From SYAN01 sp049459795 (lineage in GTDB: Bacteria; Actinomycetota; Actinomycetes; Nanopelagicales; Nanopelagicaceae): DNA of 64,000 nucleotides. The notes beneath the pieces were generated by a model. The model searched no databases. It worked only from the letters and a program-made list of their open reading frames with translations, and was not told the origin of the DNA. The stretch covers positions 33,571-97,570 of the forward strand of contig JBMUDS010000002.1 of the NCBI GenBank assembly GCA_049459795.1. The letters run 5' to 3'. Position numbers and translations under genes: made by a program. Of the stretch, positions 1 through 7,819 are shown piece by piece (position 1 is the stretch's first letter; each line of letters opens with the position of its first letter).

Positions 1-603
1 AGGAGCAAGGTGGTATGCGTCGGCAAGAATTATGCTGATCATGCAGCGGAGATGGGTGGCGAAGTCCCAAAAGTTCCCATCATCTTCATCAAGCCGAATA
101 CCTCAGTGATCGGACCGGACGAATCCATTGTCTGGCCGGAGATCAGTGAACGTGTCGATCATGAGGGTGAACTTGCGATCGTGATCTCGAAGATCTGCAA
201 GGAAGTCCCACGTGAGAAGTATCGAGATGTGATCTTCGGTTACACCTTGGCGAACGACGTCACAGCCCGAGATATCCAAAAGATCGATGGACAATGGACG
301 AGAGCCAAAGGCTTCGACACCTTCTGTCCTTTGGGACCATGGATCGATACGGAATTCGAGCCAGGTGACCAGATGCTTCGATGCAGTGTCGACGGTGAGG
401 TGCGACAACAAGCCGAGCTTTCGCAGATGTTCTTCAAAGTCCCCGAGATCATCGAATTCGTCACCTCAAGCATGACTCTCCTGCCTGGTGATGTGATCCT
501 TTCCGGAACTCCTGCAGGTGTAGGTCCGGTCAATCGCGGCGGTATCGTCGAAGTGAGTATCGATGGACTTGGAACGTTACGTAACCGAGTCTTCGCGAAG
601 TGA
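1..603 (+). CDS. Fumarylacetoacetate hydrolase (FAH) family protein, 5' partial
   Basis: The frame is open from the window edge (RSKVVCVGKNYADHA), so the N-terminus lies upstream; the GTG at 10 is internal because family members run through a conserved KxVCVGxNY segment. About 200 residues are visible. Metal-binding acidic residues of the FAH fold are seen in VDHEGELAIVI and ANDVTARD, and the C-terminal SGTPAGVGP loop is typical. The family includes 2-hydroxyhepta-2,4-diene-1,7-dioate isomerase and oxaloacetate or acylpyruvate hydrolases, and the substrate cannot be told from sequence. It sits just upstream of gltX, as it does in M. tuberculosis (Rv2993c next to gltX). Confidence 0.9.
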   Translation, partial: RSKVVCVGKNYADHAAEMGGEVPKVPIIFIKPNTSVIGPDESIVWPEISERVDHEGELAIVISKICKEVPREKYRDVIFGYTLANDVTARDIQKIDGQWTRAKGFDTFCPLGPWIDTEFEPGDQMLRCSVDGEVRQQAELSQMFFKVPEIIEFVTSSMTLLPGDVILSGTPAGVGPVNRGGIVEVSIDGLGTLRNRVFAK

Positions 604-618
604 TCCCTGAGTCATCGC

Positions 619-624
619 TAATAT
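619..624 (+). promoter_or_regulatory. Candidate -10 box of gltX
   Basis: TAATAT lies 9 bases before the gltX ATG and there is no Shine-Dalgarno sequence between, so the transcript would have no or almost no leader. Spacing is longer than in the other examples in this window. Confidence 0.4.
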
Positions 625-633
625 CGCCCCCTT

Positions 634-2094
634 ATGAGTGAGAAGACTTCTGGAGTACGTGTTCGATTTGCTCCCTCTCCAACGGGAGACCTCCACGTAG
701 GAAACATTCGTACTGCGCTCTTTGATTGGGCATATGCCAAGCACACCGGGGGTACTTTCGTCTTCCGCATCGAAGATACGGATCGTGAGCGGGTCACGGA
801 TGAGTACATCAAGGCTGCCGGAGAGACACTTCGATGGTTGGGACTTGATTGGGACGAGGGGCCAGAGGTGGGAGGTCCTTACGGGCCATACCTTCAATCG
901 CAACGTTTGGATATCTATAAGGAATGGGCAGATCGTTTCCTTGCTCAAGGCGATGCCTATCACTGCTACTGCAGCGCCGAGGAGTTGGAAGCACGGCGTG
1001 AAGCGGCGAAGGAAGCGAATCGTGCGCCCGGTTATGACGGCGCCTGCCGCGATCTATCTGATGCTCAAGTGTCACGGTTTCGTGATGAAGGGCGTGTACC
1101 TGTGCTTCGCATGCGTATGCCGGATGGCAGCACGACCTTCACCGATCTGATCCGCGGTGAAGTCACATTCGAACACGCTTTCGTCCCGGATTTCGTCTTG
1201 ATGCGTGCCGATGGATCACCGCTCTACACCCTCGCTGTCGCAGTCGACGATGTCTTGATGCGGATCACGCATATTCTGCGCGGTGAAGACTTGCTCTCGT
1301 CGACACCGAGACAGATCCGGGTCTATCAGGCGATGGGCGTCAAGGAATCCGATTACCCCACTTTCGCCCATCTTCCATTCGTCATGGGCACCGACAACGC
1401 CAAGCTATCTAAGCGAAACGGAGAAGTCTCCATAGCCTGGTATCGAGAGCGCGGGTTCTTGCCGGAAGCGATCTGCAATTACCTGGCGCTACTCGGTTGG
1501 TCACCTGGTGATGACCGTGAAGATGTCTCGCTAGAAGAGATCGCAGAACTATTTGATGTTTCGCGGGTCAATAGTTCGCCCGCTCGTTTCGACATGAAGA
1601 AGCTCGAAGCGATCAACGGCGAGAAGATCCGGCAACTTTCAGCAGAGGAACTCGTAGCGCGTTCGACTCCTTTTCTCGTCGCCGCAGGAGTGATCACGGG
1701 TGATGATGAGGAGATGGCGATGGTTCGAAAGGCTTTGCCACTGATACAAGAGCGCATCGTGACCTTGAGCGAAGTGGTAGGAATGTTGAAGTTCCTCTTC
1801 GTCGAGGCAGTCGAAGTGGAGAGTGAATCACTCACTAAGGTCAATGAGGGGCAAGGTAAGGAAGTATTAAAGAGCGCTCATCAAGCATTGAATTCTGTGA
1901 CCACGTGGAATGAAGAGAGCATCGAGAGTGCGCTCCGTGATGCCTTGATCGATGGACTAGGACTCAAGCCCCGACTCGCATTCACTCCTGTGCGAATCGC
2001 CGCAACCGGAAGCCACATCTCGCCACCTCTCTTCGAATCCCTCGCTCTCCTTGGGAAAGAGCGGACGTTGTCGCGGATATCTGCGTTGCTTTGA
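634..2094 (+). CDS. gltX: Glutamate--tRNA ligase
   Basis: Charges tRNA-Glu with glutamate in the cytoplasm (in many Actinobacteria it also makes Glu-tRNA-Gln for the GatCAB amidotransferase). 486 residues, the usual class I GluRS length. The HIGH-type motif is HVGN at residues 21-24 after FAPSPTGDL, and the KMSKS-type loop is KLSKR near residue 257; the helical anticodon-binding domain follows. A tRNA-Gln and the cognate tRNA-Glu lie directly downstream. The ATG at 634 has no Shine-Dalgarno sequence, only a TAATAT box 9 bases upstream. Nothing looks abnormal. Confidence 0.98.
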   Translation: MSEKTSGVRVRFAPSPTGDLHVGNIRTALFDWAYAKHTGGTFVFRIEDTDRERVTDEYIKAAGETLRWLGLDWDEGPEVGGPYGPYLQSQRLDIYKEWADRFLAQGDAYHCYCSAEELEARREAAKEANRAPGYDGACRDLSDAQVSRFRDEGRVPVLRMRMPDGSTTFTDLIRGEVTFEHAFVPDFVLMRADGSPLYTLAVAVDDVLMRITHILRGEDLLSSTPRQIRVYQAMGVKESDYPTFAHLPFVMGTDNAKLSKRNGEVSIAWYRERGFLPEAICNYLALLGWSPGDDREDVSLEEIAELFDVSRVNSSPARFDMKKLEAINGEKIRQLSAEELVARSTPFLVAAGVITGDDEEMAMVRKALPLIQERIVTLSEVVGMLKFLFVEAVEVESESLTKVNEGQGKEVLKSAHQALNSVTTWNEESIESALRDALIDGLGLKPRLAFTPVRIAATGSHISPPLFESLALLGKERTLSRISALL

Positions 2095-2174
2095 CCCCGT
2101 CGGGATCTTTGCGATCTCTATGGAAGTGCGATTTATTGGAATTGTGAGGTAGAAGGTAGAGTGTCGCCCTCTAG

Positions 2175-2246
2175 TGGGGTATGGGGTAATTGGCAGCCCA
2201 GCTGATTCTGGTTCAGCTTGTCTAGGTTCGAGTCCTGGTACCCCAG
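2175..2246 (+). tRNA. tRNA-Gln (anticodon CTG)
   Basis: Cloverleaf of 72 nt: acceptor TGGGGTA (2175-2181) pairs with TACCCCA (2239-2245), discriminator G at 2246. Anticodon stem GCTGA/TCAGC encloses loop TTCTGGT with anticodon CTG; the T-arm contains GGTTCGAGTCC. CCA is not encoded. Confidence 0.96.
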
Positions 2247-2335
2247 CGGTCATGGACCAAAAATTGAAAAAATTGAATAAGTACTGTTTCACAAAGGCGT
2301 TCTTTGTGAGGCGCGTGCTGTAAAGAATGTACTAG

Positions 2336-2408
2336 GGCCCCGTCGTCTAGCGGCCTAGGACTCTGGCTTCTCAAGCCAGCTACGAGGGTTCGAATCCCTT
2401 CGGGGCTG
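2336..2408 (+). tRNA. tRNA-Glu (anticodon CTC)
   Basis: Cloverleaf of 73 nt: acceptor GGCCCCG (2336-2342) pairs with CGGGGCT (2401-2407) with a G-U first pair, discriminator G. Anticodon stem CTGGC/GCCAG encloses TTCTCAA with anticodon CTC; T-arm GAGGGTTCGAATCCCTT. CCA is not fully encoded. It lies between gltX and ndgR, and its product is a substrate of GltX. Confidence 0.96.
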
Positions 2409-2425
2409 CAAGTCGTTGCGTCTTC

Positions 2426-3148
2426 TCAATTCTTGCGTTGAAGTAACTCACTCAATCGCGATGCCGTCGCAGCGACCGAGGCTGCGTGCAATCGTCCGGG
2501 CTGTCTTCCGAGTCTCTCGATGGGCCCACTGATACTCACGGCAGCGATGACCTTGTTATTGGGTCCACGTACGGGCGCGGAGACGGAAGCAACGCCAGGT
2601 TCGCGCTCACCGACTGATTGAGCCCAGCCACGACGACGGACTGCGGAGAGATTGGCGGCGGTGAATCGCGCGCCTTGGAGACCTCGATAGAGACGATCGC
2701 TCTCTTCCCAAGCAAGAAGCACTTGGGCTGCTGAACCTGCCTGCATCGTCAAGGTCGCACCCACCGGGACTGAGTCGCGTAGTCCGGAGAGCCTTTCAGC
2801 AGCAGCGACGCAGACGCGAACGTCACCCTGTCGCTTGTAGAGCTGTGCGCTCTCACCGGTCGCATCGCGAAGCGCGATCAGCGCAGGATTCGCTGCAGCG
2901 AGGAGTCGATCTTCGCCTGCAGCCGCTGCAAGCTCGGAACATCGTGGTCCGAGGATGAATCGACCCGTGAGATCACGAGTTACGAGACGATGATGCTCGA
3001 GTGCTACCGCAAGACGATGTGCCGTCGGCCTCACGATTCCCGTGGCCGCAACGAGTTCAGCGAGTGAGTGTGGGCCGCTCTCTAGAACACTGAGGACGTG
3101 GATCGACTTGTCTAATACGCCGACTCCGCTATTCTTTCGCTTGTCCAT
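2426..3148 (-). CDS. ndgR: IclR-family regulator of leucine biosynthesis (NdgR/LtbR type)
   Basis: 240 residues: an N-terminal winged helix-turn-helix (about residues 10-65, SVLESGPHSLAELVAATG) and an IclR effector domain (about 75-235). I chose the ATG at 3148 (MDKRKNSGVGVLDKS) rather than an upstream in-frame start because homology begins there and the longer form would run through the operator. It is divergent from leuC, the arrangement of NdgR in Streptomyces and LtbR in Corynebacterium, where the protein binds the shared intergenic region and controls leuCD and amino-acid metabolism. The 33-bp palindrome at 3155-3187 supports the same role here, including autoregulation. Confidence 0.9.
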   Translation of the reverse strand: MDKRKNSGVGVLDKSIHVLSVLESGPHSLAELVAATGIVRPTAHRLAVALEHHRLVTRDLTGRFILGPRCSELAAAAGEDRLLAAANPALIALRDATGESAQLYKRQGDVRVCVAAAERLSGLRDSVPVGATLTMQAGSAAQVLLAWEESDRLYRGLQGARFTAANLSAVRRRGWAQSVGEREPGVASVSAPVRGPNNKVIAAVSISGPIERLGRQPGRLHAASVAATASRLSELLQRKN

Positions 3149-3154
3149 AATCCA

Positions 3155-3187
3155 ATACTCGCATCTCATTGGTTGAGACGCAAGTAT
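3155..3187. promoter_or_regulatory. Probable NdgR operator between ndgR and leuC
   Basis: Inverted repeat with 14-bp arms: ATACTCGCATCTCA (3155-3168), 5-bp spacer TTGGT, TGAGACGCAAGTAT (3174-3187). Twelve of 14 positions are symmetrical. It begins 7 bp from the ndgR start and ends 25 bp before leuC, so bound protein would cover both promoters. Confidence 0.85.
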
Positions 3188-3212
3188 CTGGGCAGTCGGA
3201 GGGAGCAGGCAC

Positions 3213-4610
3213 GTGGGCAAGACCATGGCGGAGAAGATCTGGGCGGATCATGTCGTGCGCAGCGCAGAGGGTGAGCCAGACCTGCTTTATATCGACCTCC
3301 ATCTGATTCACGAAGTGACCAGTCCACAAGCATTCGACGGTTTGAGGATGAGTGGAAGGAAAGTCCGTCGTCCCGATCTCACGATCGCTACCGAAGATCA
3401 CAATGTTCCGACTCTCGATATAGATAAACCGATCCAAGATCCTGTCTCCAGATTGCAGGTCGATACGCTTCGCAATAATTGCAAGGAATTCGGTATTCGA
3501 CTCCACTCCTTAGGCGATGTCGAACAAGGGATCGTTCACGTCGTTGGCCCACAGTTGGGCTTGACGCAACCAGGACTCACGATCGTCTGTGGCGATTCAC
3601 ATACATCCACACACGGCGCATTCGGTGCGCTCGCTTTCGGCATCGGAACCAGCGAAGTCGAACATGTCCTGGCCACTCAAACTCTCGCGTTGAAGCGGCC
3701 AAAGACCATGGCGATCACCGTCGATGGCACGTTGAAGCCAGGCGTCACCTCAAAAGACATCATCTTGGCGATCATCGCGAAAATCTCTACGGGAGGCGGT
3801 CAGGGATACGTCATCGAGTATCGCGGCTCTGCGATTCGGGCGCTCTCGATGGAAGCGCGGATGACTATCTGCAATATGTCGATCGAAGCAGGTGCAAGAG
3901 CAGGTCTGATCGCACCAGATGAGACCACCTTCGCTTATCTCAAAGGTAAGCCTCATGCTCCAGAAGGCGAAGAGTGGGATCGCGCAGTCGAATATTGGAA
4001 GTCATTGCCCTCTGACCCAGATGCCACCTTCGATGCCGAAGTGATCCTCAATGCAGATGAGATCGAACCTTTCGTCACCTGGGGAACGAATCCAGGACAA
4101 GGATTGCCGCTCAATCGTGAAGTGCCGGATCCAGCGACTTTCGATAATCCCGAAGAGCGAAGCGCTGCCGAGCGTGCTCTGGCCTACATGGACCTCACAC
4201 CAGGTACCCCGATGAAGGCAATCAAGATCGATACCGTCTTCTTGGGATCTTGTACCAATGGTCGTATCGAAGACCTTCGTGCTGCGGCAGAGATCATCAA
4301 AGGCAAGAAAGTCGCTGCAGATACTCGGATGATGGTGGTTCCTGGTTCTGCTCGAGTACGGCTCCAGGCTGAGAGTGAAGGTCTCGACAAGGTATTCCTT
4401 ACTGCTGGCGCTGAGTGGCGATCCGCTGGATGTTCCATGTGCCTCGGCATGAATCCGGACCAATTGAAACCAGGGGAGCGTTCAGCTTCGACATCGAATC
4501 GAAATTTCGAAGGACGACAAGGTAAGGGCGGAAGGACACATCTCGTAAGTCCACTCGTTGCCGCTGCGACCGCGCTCAAGGGCACGCTCGCATCACCGGC
4601 AGATCTTTAG
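3213..4610 (+). CDS. leuC: 3-isopropylmalate dehydratase large subunit
   Basis: With LeuD isomerises 2-isopropylmalate to 3-isopropylmalate in leucine synthesis, using a [4Fe-4S] cluster. 465 residues, aconitase fold. The cluster cysteines are visible in GSCTNGRIEDLR (near residue 346) and GCSMCLGMNPDQ (near 406 and 409). The GTG start (MGKTMAEKIWADHVV) is preferred over the ATG four codons later because a GGAGGG ribosome site lies about 8 bases upstream of the GTG. leuD follows after 17 bases. Expression is probably controlled by NdgR through the upstream palindrome. Confidence 0.97.
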   Translation: MGKTMAEKIWADHVVRSAEGEPDLLYIDLHLIHEVTSPQAFDGLRMSGRKVRRPDLTIATEDHNVPTLDIDKPIQDPVSRLQVDTLRNNCKEFGIRLHSLGDVEQGIVHVVGPQLGLTQPGLTIVCGDSHTSTHGAFGALAFGIGTSEVEHVLATQTLALKRPKTMAITVDGTLKPGVTSKDIILAIIAKISTGGGQGYVIEYRGSAIRALSMEARMTICNMSIEAGARAGLIAPDETTFAYLKGKPHAPEGEEWDRAVEYWKSLPSDPDATFDAEVILNADEIEPFVTWGTNPGQGLPLNREVPDPATFDNPEERSAAERALAYMDLTPGTPMKAIKIDTVFLGSCTNGRIEDLRAAAEIIKGKKVAADTRMMVVPGSARVRLQAESEGLDKVFLTAGAEWRSAGCSMCLGMNPDQLKPGERSASTSNRNFEGRQGKGGRTHLVSPLVAAATALKGTLASPADL

Positions 4611-4627
4611 GAGAAAGTGACCAAAAA

Positions 4628-5245
4628 GTGACTATGGAGAACTTCATCAAGCACACGGGTCGTGCAATACCGCTACGACGAAGCAATGTCGACACCGATC
4701 AGATCATCCCTGCCGTGTACCTCAAGCGGATCACGCGATCTGGTTTCGAGGATGGTCTCTTCGCTGCATGGCGAAGTGATCCTGGATTCGTACTCAACCA
4801 GCCTCAGTACGAGGGTGCCACGATCCTGATTGCAGGTGTCGATTTCGGCACCGGATCCTCGAGAGAACATGCTGTCTGGGCGCTACAGAACTATGGTTTC
4901 AAAGTCGTCTTCTCATCCAGGTTCGCAGATATCTTCCGCGGGAACTCACTGAAGGCCGGCCTGCTCACCGTGATCCTCCCCGAGAGCGAGATCGAAGCGC
5001 TGTGGGAGGCGACGGAGCGAGAGCCGAGTGCGGAAATCACCGTCGATCTTGAGAGTCGCACGGTCACATATCTCGATTCCACGGGTGCAGAGCGAAGAAT
5101 CCCTTTCGAAATGGACGATTTCACGCGGTGGAGATTGATGGAAGGCCTTGATGACATCGGACTCACGCTCCGTCATACGGAGATGGTGACGGATTTCGAA
5201 GCGAAAAGAGCCACTTTCAAGCCCCGAACCCTTCCCATCGCGTAA
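4628..5245 (+). CDS. leuD: 3-isopropylmalate dehydratase small subunit
   Basis: Swivel-domain partner of LeuC. 205 residues; substrate-binding loop GTGSSREHAVWAL near residue 75, and the RRSNVDTDQIIPAVYLK segment at the N-terminus is typical of bacterial LeuD. The GTG at 4628 is about 11 bases after the AGGAGAAA site overlapping the leuC stop; the ATG two codons later is an alternative. Last gene of the leu operon, followed by a hairpin terminator. Confidence 0.97.
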   Translation: MTMENFIKHTGRAIPLRRSNVDTDQIIPAVYLKRITRSGFEDGLFAAWRSDPGFVLNQPQYEGATILIAGVDFGTGSSREHAVWALQNYGFKVVFSSRFADIFRGNSLKAGLLTVILPESEIEALWEATEREPSAEITVDLESRTVTYLDSTGAERRIPFEMDDFTRWRLMEGLDDIGLTLRHTEMVTDFEAKRATFKPRTLPIA

Positions 5246-5257
5246 TGTGAGGGGGGG

Positions 5258-5287
5258 AACTCTCAACTTCGAGTAGAGAGTTTTTTA
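5258..5287 (+). terminator. Rho-independent terminator of leuCD
   Basis: Stem AACTCTC (5258-5264) / GAGAGTT (5276-5282), 11-base loop, with a run of six T at 5281-5286. It begins 12 bases after the leuD stop. Confidence 0.8.
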
Positions 5288-5405
5288 CGCATAAAAAGCG
5301 CTTTTTTCGGCTGAAGAGCGCGATTATTTATTGGCGACACACCGATGCGCGTTCACGAAAACCTTCATTTTCATGCGTAAGTTTTACGTGATGTCAGGCG
5401 CTCGC

Positions 5406-5428
5406 TTGACATGCACCGTAGAGGTGCA
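5406..5428 (+). promoter_or_regulatory. HU gene control region: TTGACA plus inverted repeat
   Basis: A perfect -35-like TTGACA (5406-5411) is followed at once by the inverted repeat TGCACC (5412-5417), GTAGA, GGTGCA (5423-5428). I cannot find a good -10 box at 16-18 bp, so the TTGACA may be chance; the repeat could be an operator or a leader hairpin. The rest of the 225-bp gap holds the leu terminator and a short CGTAA/TTACG repeat at 5376-5388. Confidence 0.4.
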
Positions 5429-5470
5429 AGGTCACGGAAGTGGCTTTTTCAGGGGAATAAAGGGGAATAG

Positions 5471-5902
5471 ATGAACAAGGCCCAATTCATTGCGTCGTTG
5501 GCTCCATATTTCAACGGCAGCAAGAAGGAAGCACAGTACGCCGTCTCTATCGTCTTTGATTCGATCGTGCGCAACATCCACAAGGGTGAAGATGTCACCA
5601 TCAATGACTTCGGCAAGTTCAAGAAAGTAGATCGCAAAGCTCGCAAGGGCCGCAATCCTTTCACTGGCGAAGAGATCATGATCAAGGCGAGCAAGAAGGT
5701 TCGCTTCCTTCCGGCGAAGGCTCTCAAAGAGGTAATCGCTGGCGCACGCAAGCTCGAGGCAGCACCAAAGCCTCCAGCACCAAAGCCAGTCAAGGTTGCT
5801 AAGCCAGCTAAGAAGGCTGCTGCGAAGAAGCCAGCAAAGAAGGCTAAGCCAGCAAAGAAGGCTGCTGCGAAGAAGCCAGCAAAGAAGGCTAAGCGTCGCT
5901 AG
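5471..5902 (+). CDS. hup: HU-family nucleoid protein with histone H1-like C-terminal tail
   Basis: Binds and bends chromosomal DNA. 143 residues: a canonical HU domain (about 1-90, MNKAQFIASLAPYF at the start, GRNPFTGEEIMI in the DNA-binding arm), then a Pro/Lys/Ala tail of about 50 residues. The tail holds two consecutive 15-residue KPAKKAAAKKPAKKA units encoded by 45-bp repeats at 5801-5890. Actinobacterial HupB/HupS proteins have this two-part build, and the tail binds nonspecifically and is a target of acetylation in mycobacteria. An AGGGGAATA ribosome site precedes the ATG. Located next to leuD, as in M. tuberculosis. Confidence 0.97.
   Translation: MNKAQFIASLAPYFNGSKKEAQYAVSIVFDSIVRNIHKGEDVTINDFGKFKKVDRKARKGRNPFTGEEIMIKASKKVRFLPAKALKEVIAGARKLEAAPKPPAPKPVKVAKPAKKAAAKKPAKKAKPAKKAAAKKPAKKAKRR
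5801..5890 (+). repeat. Two tandem 45-bp repeats in the HU tail
   Basis: Units 5801-5845 and 5846-5890 differ at one base (ctaag versus caaag) and encode identical 15-residue Lys/Ala/Pro blocks. Such repeats can expand or contract by slippage. Confidence 0.9.
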
Positions 5903-5923
5903 TCAGTTTCGTATTGCGAACTA

Positions 5924-5951
5924 TGGGCCACGTCATCACGTGGCCCATTTT
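5924..5951 (+). terminator. Rho-independent terminator of hup
   Basis: Perfect 10-bp stem TGGGCCACGT (5924-5933) / ACGTGGCCCA (5938-5947), loop CATC, then TTTT. It begins 22 bases after the hup stop. Confidence 0.9.
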
Positions 5952-5974
5952 CGTTCCGCCACTCGCTCCGTGCT

Positions 5975-5980
5975 TATCCT
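5975..5980 (+). promoter_or_regulatory. Candidate -10 box of plsC (leaderless)
   Basis: TATCCT with 6 bases to the ATG at 5987; no Shine-Dalgarno sequence. Confidence 0.5.
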
Positions 5981-5986
5981 TATCTA

Positions 5987-6787
5987 ATGGATAGCGATCC
6001 CTCACGCGTGATTCGTTTCGATGTACCGCGTGGTCGTCCACTCGGAGTCACTCCGGTGTACAAGATCGTCGGTTTCTTCTTGAAACCACTGCTCAATCTG
6101 ATCGTGAAGAAGGATTGGCGAAGAGCGGATTTGATCCCGAAAACGGGCGCCGCGATCGTCGTCTGCAATCACATCTCCTACTTGGATCCACTGACTTTCA
6201 CACATTTCCTTTACAACCAAGGTAGGGCGCCTCGTTATCTTGGCAAGAAGGCGATCTTCGATACTCCGATAGTTGGTTGGGTGGTGAAAGCGGCTGGGCA
6301 GATTCCAGTCGAACGTGAATCGAAGGGCGCATCAAAGGCCTTCGAGGTAGCAATTGCCGCTCTTCGTGCTGGTCATCTCCTTGGCATCTATCCAGAAGGA
6401 ACCCTTACTCGAGATGAAAACCTCTGGCCGATGACTGGAAAGACGGGAGCAGCACGACTCGCGCTGATGACTGGGGTGCCGGTCATTCCTTGCGCATCAT
6501 GGGGACCACAACGTGTCATCCCGCGATACGGCAAACGGATAAGACTCTTCCCACGCACTCGCGTGAGCATCCTTGTAGGGGAGCCTGTCGATCTATCGCG
6601 GTGGCAGGGAAGAGAGAGCGATCCGGTGGCGCTTGAAGAAGCGACTGAGGCGATGATGACCAAGATGACAGAACTACTCAGTGAGCTACGGGGCGAAGAA
6701 CCTCCAGCCGTGAGGTTTGATGCGAGGAAATCGGATCTACCACGCACCGGCAATTTCAAGAAGCAACGTCGGAAGTGGAAGTCATGA
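5987..6787 (+). CDS. plsC: 1-acyl-sn-glycerol-3-phosphate acyltransferase (PlsC family)
   Basis: Transfers an acyl chain to lysophosphatidate at the membrane, giving phosphatidate. 266 residues. Acyltransferase motif I NHISYLDP (H-x4-D, near residue 62) and motif III YPEGTLT (near residue 134) are present. The stop overlaps the start of gpsA as ATGA, so the two are probably translated together: GpsA makes the glycerol-3-phosphate backbone acylated in this pathway. A second PlsC-family gene occurs at 51751. The basic C-terminal tail (about 25 residues, KKQRRKWKS) is unremarkable. Confidence 0.9.
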   Translation: MDSDPSRVIRFDVPRGRPLGVTPVYKIVGFFLKPLLNLIVKKDWRRADLIPKTGAAIVVCNHISYLDPLTFTHFLYNQGRAPRYLGKKAIFDTPIVGWVVKAAGQIPVERESKGASKAFEVAIAALRAGHLLGIYPEGTLTRDENLWPMTGKTGAARLALMTGVPVIPCASWGPQRVIPRYGKRIRLFPRTRVSILVGEPVDLSRWQGRESDPVALEEATEAMMTKMTELLSELRGEEPPAVRFDARKSDLPRTGNFKKQRRKWKS

Positions 6788-7797
6788 GGATCGCGGTACT
6801 CGGTTCTGGTGCGTGGGGAAGTACATTGGCGATGGTCGCATCCGATGCCGGCCATGATGTGATCATCTGGGGCCGTAATGGCGATGTGATCGAAGAGATC
6901 AATGCTGAACGAAAGAACTCGCGGTTTCTCGGTGAGATCACTCTGCCCGAGACGCTTAGGGCCACCACATCGATCACCGAAGCCTTGGATTCCGTCGATT
7001 TGATCACACTCGCGATTCCCGCCCAGAGCCTTCGAGAGAATCTCCATGCATGGCGAGAGATCTATCCGAAGTCAGTGCCGACGGTGAGCACGTTGAAGGG
7101 GATCGAAGTTACGACTCATCTTCGAATGACTGAAGTGTTGCGACAAGAGATCGATATCGAAGAGAGTCGGATCGGTTTCATCACAGGTCCCAATCTCGCC
7201 GGAGAATTGGCGTTGCGTCAACCTGCTGGCGCAGTTGCCGCATCTGTCGAAGCGAAGACCGCGGCAATGATCGCATCAGCATTCAAGACCGAGTATTTCC
7301 GGGTTTACACCTCACGTGACATTTTAGGTTGTGAATTAGCAGCAGCGCTCAAGAATGTAGTGGCGCTTGCAGTAGGAATCGTCGTGGGAATGGGATTCGG
7401 TGAGAACACGCAAGCGATGATCATCACGCGTGGCCTCAATGAGGTCACGCGATTAGGTGTCGCGTTAGGTGCCGATCCGTTGACCTTCGCTGGTCTTGCC
7501 GGGATGGGTGATCTCGTGGCCACCTGCCAGTCTTCGCTCTCTCGGAATCGATCCTTCGGCGAAGCGATCGGAAAGACCGGGAATCTCAATCTGGTGCGAG
7601 AGACGATGGGCAAGACAGTAGAAGGCGTCGCTTCATCGAGCGCTGTCGTCGAGATGGCACATATGGTCGGCGTCGAGATTCCGATCATCGAAGCGGTAGC
7701 AGAGGTCGTCTCTGGCAAGATGTCGCCTGCGAAAGCTCTAGAGACCTTGAGCGAGATCGATACTGGCGAAGAGATCGATCTCTCTGGTCCGGTGTGA
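6784..7797 (+). CDS. gpsA: Glycerol-3-phosphate dehydrogenase [NAD(P)+]
   Basis: Reduces dihydroxyacetone phosphate to sn-glycerol-3-phosphate for phospholipids. 337 residues. N-terminal Rossmann motif GSGAWGSTLA (residues 7-16), the catalytic-region helix ELAAALKNVVAL, and GLAGMGDLVATCQS typical of GpsA. The ATG at 6784 overlapping the plsC stop (ATGA) with GGAAG 8 bases upstream is preferred to the GTG three codons earlier. ddl follows after 22 bases. Confidence 0.97.
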   Translation: MRIAVLGSGAWGSTLAMVASDAGHDVIIWGRNGDVIEEINAERKNSRFLGEITLPETLRATTSITEALDSVDLITLAIPAQSLRENLHAWREIYPKSVPTVSTLKGIEVTTHLRMTEVLRQEIDIEESRIGFITGPNLAGELALRQPAGAVAASVEAKTAAMIASAFKTEYFRVYTSRDILGCELAAALKNVVALAVGIVVGMGFGENTQAMIITRGLNEVTRLGVALGADPLTFAGLAGMGDLVATCQSSLSRNRSFGEAIGKTGNLNLVRETMGKTVEGVASSSAVVEMAHMVGVEIPIIEAVAEVVSGKMSPAKALETLSEIDTGEEIDLSGPV

Positions 7798-7819
7798 CGG
7801 CAGAGACGAGGATCATCGA

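Noticed and set aside
5293..5306. AAAAAGCGCTTTTT palindrome after the leu terminator
   Set aside because: The loop-free dyad has a stem mostly of A-T pairs and cannot form a usable terminator hairpin; the terminator at 5258-5287 is sufficient.
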